Positions 24,119 through 32,151 of a stretch of DNA of 32,151 nt are shown one piece after another. The notes under the pieces are model-generated. The model was not told where the DNA came from, did no database searches, and saw only the letters and a program-made list of their open reading frames with translations. This DNA comes from JAXLYX01 sp046351215 (lineage in GTDB: Bacteria; Myxococcota_A; Polyangia; Polyangiales; Houyiibacteriaceae). Positions within the stretch are counted from its first letter, which is position 1. Each line of letters opens with the position of its first letter. The DNA lies in assembly GCA_046351215.1 (NCBI GenBank), contig JAXLYX010000036.1, positions 1-32,151 on the forward strand. Reading direction: 5' to 3'. The position numbers and the translations under genes are program-made.

Positions 24119-26323
24119 TCAGCGATGAACGCGGAGGACGAGGGTGGGCACCGGCGCGCGATCCCGCGCGCAGTGCTCCACCCTCGTGTCGCATCGGAGG
24201 CGGAGCTCGGTCGCCTCGTCCGGCTCGCGGTAGCGCACGAAGGCGTCGTGGGCGGTCGTCGCTTGGCTCGGCAGGAGCTCGGCGACGGCCATCGCCTGCG
24301 TCCGGAGCAGTCCCTCGTCCCGCGGCTTGAGCGCGAGGCCCGAGAGCGCGCTCGCGAAGGCCCCGGGGCCGTCGCCGGCGCTGATCCGGGCGCGCGCGAG
24401 ATCGCGGAAGAGAGCCGTGTCGCTCGGGGAGCGCGTCGTCGCTCGCGCGAGGTAGCGCGACGCGTCGGCGAATCGCCAGACCGAGAGGTAGGCGTCGCCC
24501 CGCAGACGATCGAGCGCCGCGTGGGGGCCGACGAGGCCTTCGGCGACGTCGGCGCAGTGGAGCGCGTCGTCGAGGCGGCCCTGGCGCACGAAGACGCGCC
24601 CCCGGAGGGCCTCGACGCGTGCGCGGAAGGCCGGGTCGTCACGGCCGGTGGCCGCGAGCAGGGCGAGCGCGCGATCGAGGCTCGGGAGCGCGTCCTCGAC
24701 GTGCTCCGAGAGGCCGTGCGAGAGGCCGAGCGCATGATCGAAGAGCCGTTCCCAGCTGGGCCGCGAGGCGCCCGCATCGGCCCCGCCTCCGCCGAGCGAC
24801 ACGCTGGCGTGCGCGAGCTCGACGACGGGCTCGTCGGCGCAACCGTCGAGCACGGGACGATGGTCGCGACGGAGCGCGCGATCGAACGCGCGGCCGCGGC
24901 TCGAGCGCGAGGAGGCGCAGGCGAGCGCGCGCGAGCCCGGGCCGTGGCGACGATGACGGAGCGAGGCCTCCACGCGGAGCGGCAGCTCGGACGCCGAGAG
25001 GCGTCTCGGGAGCGCCACCTCGTAGCGCACGACGCGCGCGTCGCGCGGGGAGACGGTGGTGTCGAAGCCGAGCGCGCGGAAGCGGTGCACGAGGTGCTCG
25101 AGCTCGGGCTCCCCGTCCTCGTCCAGCACCCGGGTCCGGAGGACGAACGCGGTCTCGTCCTCTCCGCGCTCGTAGCGCGTGCCGGCTTCCGCGACGACGC
25201 GACCGCGTGCGTCGAGGAGCCGGACCTCGACGTAGGTGTCGGCCATGTCGCGCACGCCGCCCGGGAACTGGTGTCCGACGCCCGTGTTGCGGACGACCAC
25301 GTCGAAGGTGATCGTCTCGCCCGGACGCACCTCCGCCGACTCCGCGGGGAGGTAGCGCGTCCCGTCCGAGCGGACGACGGCCGCCACGTCGAGGGTCGCC
25401 GCGTCGGCGAGCCGCGCGAGCTGGGCGTCCCACTGGGCGGCGTCGCCCGACATCGAGGCGATCGGCGTGTGCCCTCCCGGGAATCGATGCGACAGCAACC
25501 ATCCTTCGGGGGCGGCGAGATCGTCGCGCGAGGCCTCGCGGGCCATGTGGCATGCGCGGCAGTCGCGCGTCGGGAGGTCGACGTCGAGGAGCGCCGAGGG
25601 ATTGCCGGCGTGGGCCGAGATGCGCCATGCGCCCGGCTCGTCGATGCCGGGCACGACGTGCGCGAGGCCTTCCTCGGGTCCGAGGAAGCCGCGATGGCAG
25701 CTCGCGCAGAGCGCCGCCGAGCGCACCGGGTCGGCCATCAGGCGCCGGCGGTGGAGCTCGGTGCTCGGCTCGTCTCCGACGACGGGGATCGGCACCTCGT
25801 CCGTGCGCAGCGTGTAGCTGCCGTTGCCGTCGGAGCGGGTCTCGGTCACGCCGTGGCAGACGAGGCAGGTCACGCCGGCGGTGGCGAGCGGATCCGTCGG
25901 CTCCACCTCCCGATCCATGCGCCCGGAGATCAGGAGCAGGGGGTCGTGGCATCCGCCGCAATGACGGCTCGCCGAGAGCCCGACGTCGCGCCGCACGACG
26001 TCGACGACGGAGCGGTACCAGGGGTTGTCGAACGAGGCCCGGGCGTGCGCGCTCGCGCGGAAGGCCTTCACCGTGTCCGCGTGACAGGGCTCGCAGGCGG
26101 CGACGTCGGCGAGCCGCTCGACGTTCGCGGCATCGCCGGGGACGAGGCGGGCGAGCGAGGGATGGAAGGGGCCCTCGTCGCGGGGGATGCGCGGCTCGGT
26201 CGGGGGAGCGACGGTCGCGTGCGGCGGCTCGTACGACCGCGGATCGGCCGCCGCCCGCGCGCAACCGCCCGCGAGGGCGAGGAGCCCCGCGAGCAGAAGC
26301 CGACCGTGGAGCCGCGCACCCAT
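24119..26323 (-). CDS. Pentaheme c-type cytochrome lipoprotein with C-terminal helical (TPR-like) region
   Basis: This 734-aa protein starts at ATG 26321-26323. MGARLHGRLLLAGLLALAGGC is a lipoprotein-type signal. Five CxxCH motifs occupy the first 260 residues: CEPCH 77-81, CGGCH 122-126, CLVCH 153-157, CASCH 206-210 and CRACH 255-259. This layout resembles the cytochrome c554-like multiheme class. A middle beta-rich domain (about 310-460) includes GVGHQFPGGVRD and YVEVRLLDARGRVV. The last 200 residues are Ala/Arg/Leu-rich helices that look like TPR repeats (RVFVRQGRLDDALHCADVAEG). It is exported and should carry electrons in the periplasm or at the surface. Its gene starts four bases after the DUF2330 gene ends, so the two are an operon. 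Confidence 0.88.
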   Translation of the reverse strand: MGARLHGRLLLAGLLALAGGCARAAADPRSYEPPHATVAPPTEPRIPRDEGPFHPSLARLVPGDAANVERLADVAACEPCHADTVKAFRASAHARASFDNPWYRSVVDVVRRDVGLSASRHCGGCHDPLLLISGRMDREVEPTDPLATAGVTCLVCHGVTETRSDGNGSYTLRTDEVPIPVVGDEPSTELHRRRLMADPVRSAALCASCHRGFLGPEEGLAHVVPGIDEPGAWRISAHAGNPSALLDVDLPTRDCRACHMAREASRDDLAAPEGWLLSHRFPGGHTPIASMSGDAAQWDAQLARLADAATLDVAAVVRSDGTRYLPAESAEVRPGETITFDVVVRNTGVGHQFPGGVRDMADTYVEVRLLDARGRVVAEAGTRYERGEDETAFVLRTRVLDEDGEPELEHLVHRFRALGFDTTVSPRDARVVRYEVALPRRLSASELPLRVEASLRHRRHGPGSRALACASSRSSRGRAFDRALRRDHRPVLDGCADEPVVELAHASVSLGGGGADAGASRPSWERLFDHALGLSHGLSEHVEDALPSLDRALALLAATGRDDPAFRARVEALRGRVFVRQGRLDDALHCADVAEGLVGPHAALDRLRGDAYLSVWRFADASRYLARATTRSPSDTALFRDLARARISAGDGPGAFASALSGLALKPRDEGLLRTQAMAVAELLPSQATTAHDAFVRYREPDEATELRLRCDTRVEHCARDRAPVPTLVLRVHR

Positions 26324-26327
26324 CCGC

Positions 26328-27857
<1,530 letters not shown>

Positions 27858-27880
27858 GGATGACCTCCCCGACTTCCCGC

Positions 27881-27918
27881 GTGGGACGCTTCGTCCCACC
27901 TCGGGCTTGGGTCCGAGG
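27881..27918. promoter_or_regulatory. Two adjacent inverted repeats upstream of DUF2330 gene
   Basis: GTGGGACG and CGTCCCAC (27881-27888 and 27892-27899) form a perfect 8-base-pair hairpin with a 3-base loop. Next to it, CCTCGG (27899-27904) and CCGAGG (27913-27918) form a 6-base-pair stem. Both lie in the 127-base interval between the pseudokinase stop and the DUF2330 start. No T-run follows on the minus strand, so a standard intrinsic terminator is not clear. A terminator of the upstream gene, a 5' leader structure or an operator are all possible. Confidence 0.4.
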
Positions 27919-27984
27919 GTACCCGTCGCCCGGCCTCCGGGTCACCTCCCGTGCGAGGAGGAGATCCCGGGGCGGAGGCGCGCG

Positions 27985-30957
27985 TCAGAAGTAGGCCTGG
28001 TCGATCACCGTGGGACGGCGTCGCGTGCGCATCGTCGTGGTCGACGGTGCGGGCGTCGTCTCCATCGTGGTGCTCGCCGTCGCGGGCGCGGCCTGCATGG
28101 CGGTGCTCGCCGTCGCGGGCGCGGGCTGTGCCGAAGACGCGCTCGCCGTCGCAGGCGCCGCGGCGGGTGCGGCCGTCGGTGCGGGGGCGGGAGCCGCGGC
28201 GGGCGCGGGCGTCGCCGTGGCCGGAGCCGCGGTCGCGGCGGGCTCGGCGGGCGCGGGCGTCGGCGTCGCGGGAGCCGCGGCGGCAGCCGCAGGCGCGGGC
28301 GCTGGCGCGCTCGTGGCCGGTGCGGGCGCGGGGGCAGGCGGTCGCGCGGTCACGGGCGCCGTCGTCGGTCGAGGCGCGGGGGCCGCCGACGGAGCGCCCA
28401 TCTCCGGGGCGTGCGCCTTCACGTAGAAGAACACGGCGACGCCGAGGCCCACGAGCATCAGCAGGACGAAGGCCGCGTGCGCGAGCTTCCGTCCCCCCTT
28501 GGGCTCGGGAGCCACGGAGGTCGAGCCGCTCGTCGGAGCTTCCATCGACGCGGGAGGCGGCGCTGCGTGGGCGACGGTCTCGACGGCGCTCGAGGGCGAG
28601 AGCACCAGCGCTTCCGAGCCCGTGGGGCCGCCGCCGATGTCGCCGAACAATCCCTCGATCCCCTGGCTCTCGCCCGGAACGGTTCCCATCGGGAGCGTCG
28701 GCGCCGCGACGGGCGAGCTCGTCTCCGCCGCGGTCGGCGCGACGGCGGATGCGGCCTCGGGCGGCACTGGCGTCATCGCCGGCGGCAACGGCATCGCCTC
28801 GGTCCGGATCTCTTCCGAGGGCGGCTGCGCCTCGGCACGCGCGAGCGCGGCGGCCGCGGCGATCGCGGGAGCGCTCACGACGCTCGTCGGCGCTTCGTCG
28901 TTGTCCCACGCATGCTCGTCCGCCTTCGAGCCGGTGGCGACGAACGTCGGCGCGACCACGACCGCGGGCTTCTCGGCCGGGGTCGCGAGGGACGGAACCG
29001 GCGCGGCCTTCGGGACCACGGGCGAACGCAGGTCGAAGGAAGTCTGGGGAGCCTCCTCGTCCCGGTCGAGCACGCGCGTCTCCTCGTCGTCGTCCGAGAA
29101 GAATTCGTGCGCGTGAGCCATCAGATCCGCCGGGCTCGACGGACGGAAGCTCGGCGTGCGCGAGACGTTCGTGGCCGCTCCCTCGAGCGGCGCCGAGCCG
29201 ACCTCGGCCTTCGCCTGCGCACGCGCCGCGGGCAGGGCCGGCGGAACCGATTGCTTGCGCATCCGCTCCGCCTCGGCGGCGGGAACGGCGACCTTGTTCG
29301 GCACGATGCGGGCGACCGCGAGGGCCGGGCGCCCAGCGCTCGCGGACGAGAGAGGCTTCGCTGCTGCGGCGGGCACGGGCTTCGCGCCACTCGCCGGAGG
29401 CGGAGGGGCCTTCGAGATGCGCGCGGCAGGCTGCGCGGCGGCGGCCGTCGCGGTGCTCGTCGCCGTGGCCGTGCTCGCGCCCGCGGTCGTCCGAGGGGCC
29501 GTGGCCGTGCTCGCGGCCGCGGCGGCGCCCGACGTGCGTGCGGCCGTCGCCGCGGCCGGAGCCGCGACCGCGCTCTTCGCGACGACGGACGCGGCCGGCG
29601 TCGCCTTCGCGGCGGCCGCGGGAACGGCGGCGGTCTTGGCCGGCCCAGGGGTCCCGACCTTCGTCGCCGGCTTCACCGCGACCGAGGCCGCGGTCCGCGA
29701 GCCGAGACCCGGCGGCACGACCGGACCGCGTGCCCAGGCGGGCGCGGCCGCAGGCGTCGACTTCGCCTCGCTCCCGGGCGCGCCCGGGGCGACGGAGGCA
29801 CGACGCACCTCGCCGAGCTTCGACTTCGCGACGGCCGAGACCTTCGGTGGAGGCACGCTCGCGCGCGGTGGCCGGTTCGATCCCGGGCTCCGCGTCGGCA
29901 TGTCGTCGAACGCCTTCGGTGCGCCTTCGGCGAGGGGCACCGTCATCTCGTCGAGGGCGGAGGCGTCGACGCCGGGACGGGCGCGCGCGAAGAGCTTCGC
30001 CACCTCGTCGGGGAGCTCGACCTCGGCGCGCTCGAGCTCGGGCGTGATCGTCGCCGAGAGGAGCAGCGCCATCGACTCGGAGCGCAGCATGCGCGTCCCG
30101 GGGCACGCGAGCCGGAGCACGTGCGCGAGGTCGTCCATCGTCGCGGGGCGCTGGTCCGGATCGGGCGCGAGCGCGCGCATGATCGCGATGTCGAGCGCGG
30201 TCGGCACGCCGGGCGTGAGGAGCCCCGGGGGCACGACCTGCGGATGGCTCATGAGCTCGAGCGTGGCGGCCTCCGACGTCGCCGCGAAGCAGCGGCGCAT
30301 CGTCAGCGCTTCCCAGAGCACGACGGCGAGCGAGAAGACGTCGGCGCGCGTGTCGGCGGGCTCGCCGCGAAGCACCTCGGGCGCCGTGTAGCCGAACCGC
30401 GAAGGTCGGACGACGTCGATCTCGGTGTTCGCGAGCCGCGGCTTGGCCACGCCGAAGCCGACGAGACGCACCGTCCCGTCGAACGAGAGGATCACGCGAT
30501 GCGGGGTGATCGCTCCGTGGATCAGCCTACGCGGATTGCCCTTCTCGTCGGGCAGATCGTGGGCCTCGTCGAGCGCCTGGGCGATGAGCAGACCGACGTA
30601 CGCGGCGACGTCCGGGCGGAGGCGCCGCTTCGTCATGAAGAGGCCGTCGAAGAGCTGACGGACCGACACTCCGTGCACGTACTCGGTGACGACGTAGGGG
30701 AGGCCGCGGTGCTCGCCGAGATCGAGCGGCCCCGCGAGTCCCGTCACGCGCACGTCCAGCGTGGCGCGCGCGCGCTGGAAGAATGCGTTGCGGTGCGGAG
30801 CGCTCGAGGCGGCGGCGGGCGTCAGGATGCGCATCGCGCGATGCGCCGAGACCCCGTCCTCGCCCTTCTTCCGTACGAGCAGCAGCGTCGACGCGGAGTC
30901 CTCCGCGAGACGCGCGACGAGGACGTAGCCGCCGATCTCTTCGCCGGGTTGCAACAT
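27985..30957 (-). CDS. Membrane-anchored Ser/Thr kinase homologue, probable pseudokinase
   Basis: This 990-aa protein starts at ATG 30955-30957. Residues 8-285 have the protein kinase fold: GYVLVARLAEDSASTLLLV, YVVTEYVHGVS, GYTAPEVLRGEP and DVFSLAVVLWEAL, then DQRP. The APE motif (192-194), the helix-F Asp (206) and the RP pair (270-271) are kept. The catalytic residues are not. The VAIK lysine is Arg43, HRD is HGA (147-149), the metal-binding Asn is Arg154, and DFG is GFG (167-169). The Gly loop is also lost. About 540 residues of Ala/Pro/Thr-rich linker follow. There is one membrane helix at about 826-847 and a periplasmic Ala/Pro-rich tail ending RPTVIDQAYF. It probably acts as a signalling scaffold rather than an enzyme. 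Confidence 0.9.
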   Translation of the reverse strand: MLQPGEEIGGYVLVARLAEDSASTLLLVRKKGEDGVSAHRAMRILTPAAASSAPHRNAFFQRARATLDVRVTGLAGPLDLGEHRGLPYVVTEYVHGVSVRQLFDGLFMTKRRLRPDVAAYVGLLIAQALDEAHDLPDEKGNPRRLIHGAITPHRVILSFDGTVRLVGFGVAKPRLANTEIDVVRPSRFGYTAPEVLRGEPADTRADVFSLAVVLWEALTMRRCFAATSEAATLELMSHPQVVPPGLLTPGVPTALDIAIMRALAPDPDQRPATMDDLAHVLRLACPGTRMLRSESMALLLSATITPELERAEVELPDEVAKLFARARPGVDASALDEMTVPLAEGAPKAFDDMPTRSPGSNRPPRASVPPPKVSAVAKSKLGEVRRASVAPGAPGSEAKSTPAAAPAWARGPVVPPGLGSRTAASVAVKPATKVGTPGPAKTAAVPAAAAKATPAASVVAKSAVAAPAAATAARTSGAAAAASTATAPRTTAGASTATATSTATAAAAQPAARISKAPPPPASGAKPVPAAAAKPLSSASAGRPALAVARIVPNKVAVPAAEAERMRKQSVPPALPAARAQAKAEVGSAPLEGAATNVSRTPSFRPSSPADLMAHAHEFFSDDDEETRVLDRDEEAPQTSFDLRSPVVPKAAPVPSLATPAEKPAVVVAPTFVATGSKADEHAWDNDEAPTSVVSAPAIAAAAALARAEAQPPSEEIRTEAMPLPPAMTPVPPEAASAVAPTAAETSSPVAAPTLPMGTVPGESQGIEGLFGDIGGGPTGSEALVLSPSSAVETVAHAAPPPASMEAPTSGSTSVAPEPKGGRKLAHAAFVLLMLVGLGVAVFFYVKAHAPEMGAPSAAPAPRPTTAPVTARPPAPAPAPATSAPAPAPAAAAAAPATPTPAPAEPAATAAPATATPAPAAAPAPAPTAAPAAAPATASASSAQPAPATASTAMQAAPATASTTMETTPAPSTTTMRTRRRPTVIDQAYF
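28069..28124. repeat. Tandem 33-bp repeat in the pseudokinase tail
   Basis: A 23-base segment starting GGTGCTCGCCGTCGC occurs identically at 28069-28091 and 28102-28124, period 33 bases, with a degenerate third copy at about 28141-28160. The period equals 11 codons. On the minus strand it encodes APATASTAMQA and APATASTTMET (residues 946-967) near the C terminus. The repeat is in frame, so unit changes would alter tail length without a frameshift. Confidence 0.7.
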
Positions 30958-31117
30958 GCTTCGGAGAAGATGCTACGGGATCGAAAAGGCGCGCCGCAAG
31001 AACGGTGGGATCGACGACCGATCCTCCGAACATCCGTGCAGTGGCCGCGAACCGAGCGCGACCCGGGCGGCGATGCTCGCGGATGCGATCCTCCTTTCGT
31101 TCGCTATGCTTCGCGTC

Positions 31118-31122
31118 GGAGG
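31118..31122 (+). promoter_or_regulatory. Ribosome binding site that fixes the FmdB GTG start
   Basis: GGAGG at 31118-31122 stands seven bases before GTG 31130. No such site precedes the upstream in-frame ATG at 31106. It therefore decides the start of the zinc-ribbon protein. Confidence 0.7.
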
Positions 31123-31129
31123 TGCCGAA

Positions 31130-31357
31130 GTGCCGCTGTACGACTTCGAATGTAGGAAGTGCCACCACCAGTTCGAGGACCTGGTCTCGTCCGCCTCGGA
31201 CGCCCGCTGCCCGAAGTGCGAGACGGCCGACGTCGAGCAGCTCCTCTCCGCCTTCGCCGTCGGCGGTTCCTCCGCGAACAAGGACGCCATCCCGGCCGGC
31301 TGTGGGTCGTGCGGCGACCCGCGCGGCCCGGGCGCTTGTCGTTGGGGCGCCAACTGA
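31130..31357 (+). CDS. FmdB-family zinc-ribbon protein
   Basis: This 75-aa protein starts at GTG 31130. The family almost always begins (M)PLYDFxCxxC, and here the residues after the start are PLYDFECRKC. The zinc ribbon uses CRKC near the start and CPKC about 20 residues later (RCPKCETADVEQL). The tail GCGSCGDPRGPGAC is typical of FmdB proteins and may bind another metal. Function is unknown beyond a loose regulatory label in methylotroph FmdB. The gene is alone, divergent from the pseudokinase gene over 172 bases. The open frame upstream of the GTG has no coding features. Confidence 0.88.
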   Translation: MPLYDFECRKCHHQFEDLVSSASDARCPKCETADVEQLLSAFAVGGSSANKDAIPAGCGSCGDPRGPGACRWGAN

Positions 31358-31480
31358 CTTTCGTCCGTTCGGGTGAGGAACGTGCCGAGCGCTCCGGCCG
31401 GCACACGGGAGGAGCGCGTCGGGCATGACCTCGCGTGCTCCCACGTACTAGACTGACGCAGGCCCTTCGCGAAAGAGGAC

Positions 31481-32151
31481 ATGTCGGAGCCCGCTCCCCG
31501 CAATTTCGTCGATTGGCTCCGCTCCCTGCGAGGGACGAGACCGGGCTTCCGTCGCGACCGCCACTCGGACATCCCCGGGGTGCTCGCGTCGGGCGAGGTG
31601 AACGTCGTCTACCAGCCGATCGTCTCGCTCGAGAACCGGCGCATCTTCGCCTACGAAGCCCTGGTCCGGAGCACCTCGCCGCTCTGGCGTGACCCGCCCG
31701 CGCTCTTCGACGAGGCGATACGGAGCCATTGCTGCGGGGCCCTCGGCCGCCAGATCCGCGAGATGGCGATCACCGAGTGCGCGGAGCATCCGCTCTTCCT
31801 GAACATCCATCCGAACGAGTTCGACGAGTCCTGGCTCGTGCAGCCGGACGATCCGATCTTCGCCCACGACCACGCGGTCTATCTCGAGATCACGGAGTCG
31901 GTGCCGCTCAGCCACTTCGTGCTCTGCCAGAGCGTCCTGCGCGAGGTGCGCAGCAAGGGCGTGTACCTCGTGGTCGACGACTTCGGCGCGGGCTACTCGA
32001 ACCTCAAGTACATCTCCGATCTCACGCCCGAGATCGTGAAGCTCGATCGCGAGCTCATCCAGCACCTCGACCAGGATCCGAGGCGCCAGCAGCTCGTGAA
32101 GAACATCGTGCAGCTCTGCGTCGACATGGGCGCCGAGGTCGTCGCCGAAGG
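31481..32151 (+). CDS. EAL-domain c-di-GMP phosphodiesterase, 3' end outside window
   Basis: ATG 31481 has AGAGG just upstream, and the frame is open to the window end, so 223 residues are visible. After a short polar N terminus comes a stand-alone EAL domain: VVYQPIVSL, then EAL at 59-61, Asn108 in LNIHP, Glu136 in LEITES, DDFGAGYS with Asp166 and Asp167, Lys187 in VKLDR and Glu223 in VVAEG at the very edge. These are the metal-binding and catalytic positions of active c-di-GMP phosphodiesterases, so it should open c-di-GMP to pGpG. It has no visible sensor or GGDEF domain before the EAL domain. A C-terminal domain cannot be excluded. In myxobacteria c-di-GMP governs motility and development. 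Confidence 0.93.
   Translation, partial: MSEPAPRNFVDWLRSLRGTRPGFRRDRHSDIPGVLASGEVNVVYQPIVSLENRRIFAYEALVRSTSPLWRDPPALFDEAIRSHCCGALGRQIREMAITECAEHPLFLNIHPNEFDESWLVQPDDPIFAHDHAVYLEITESVPLSHFVLCQSVLREVRSKGVYLVVDDFGAGYSNLKYISDLTPEIVKLDRELIQHLDQDPRRQQLVKNIVQLCVDMGAEVVAE

Noticed and set aside
28000..30000. Repetitive GC-rich stretch considered as a CRISPR array or satellite
   Set aside because: The repeats are codon-phased low-complexity Ala/Pro/Thr coding sequence, with no constant repeat and unique spacer pattern.
30956..31129. Longer N terminus for the FmdB-type protein from ATG 30956 or 31106
   Set aside because: Family members begin at PLYDF, and GGAGG is correctly spaced only for GTG 31130.

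Overview
The window reads as a chromosomal segment from a high-GC deltaproteobacterium of the Myxococcota, most likely a Polyangiales/Sandaracinaceae-type myxobacterium. That placement is an inference. It rests on very strong G/C third-position bias, dense coding, many lipoproteins, two proteins with MYXO-CTERM-like tails, a DUF2330 protein and a large kinase-like membrane receptor with an Ala/Pro-rich tail. I see no rRNA, tRNA, CRISPR array, transposase, integrase or phage gene. No intergenic stretch exceeds about 175 bases.

Layout. 1-3518: the 3' end of a VWA-domain protein, a LysR regulator divergent from a flavodoxin-fold quinone reductase, and two small proteins of unknown function. 3682-8382: a 928-aa beta-propeller-like lipoprotein, a small Cys-rich exported protein with a MYXO-CTERM-like tail, a zinc-ribbon protein and a conserved-looking protein of unknown function. 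8395-15367 (minus strand): a lipoprotein, a small membrane protein and class I fructose-1,6-bisphosphatase, followed by a tightly overlapping ABC export operon (ATPase, double-FtsX permease, HlyD-like adaptor). 15513-16136: a Cys-containing lipoprotein.

16146-21489 (minus strand) is a purine-oxidation operon. A TetR regulator precedes XdhC, which precedes a 1259-aa xanthine dehydrogenase. In this enzyme the Fe-S, FAD and molybdopterin parts are fused in one chain, as in eukaryotes. Two overlapping palindromes cover the TetR start codon.

21570-27857 holds two facing units for exported proteins. The plus-strand pair is a parallel beta-helix lipoprotein plus a diheme cytochrome c lipoprotein, a recurrent two-gene pair of unknown function. 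The minus-strand pair is a DUF2330 MYXO-CTERM protein followed by a pentaheme cytochrome lipoprotein. Together they suggest a cell-surface or periplasmic redox module. 27985-30957 encodes a membrane-anchored kinase homologue that lacks all the usual catalytic residues and so looks like a pseudokinase. The window ends with an FmdB-type zinc-ribbon protein and a truncated EAL-domain c-di-GMP phosphodiesterase.

The most interesting items are the pseudokinase receptor, the beta-helix/multiheme cytochrome neighbourhood, and the single-chain xanthine dehydrogenase inside a bacterial xdhC operon.
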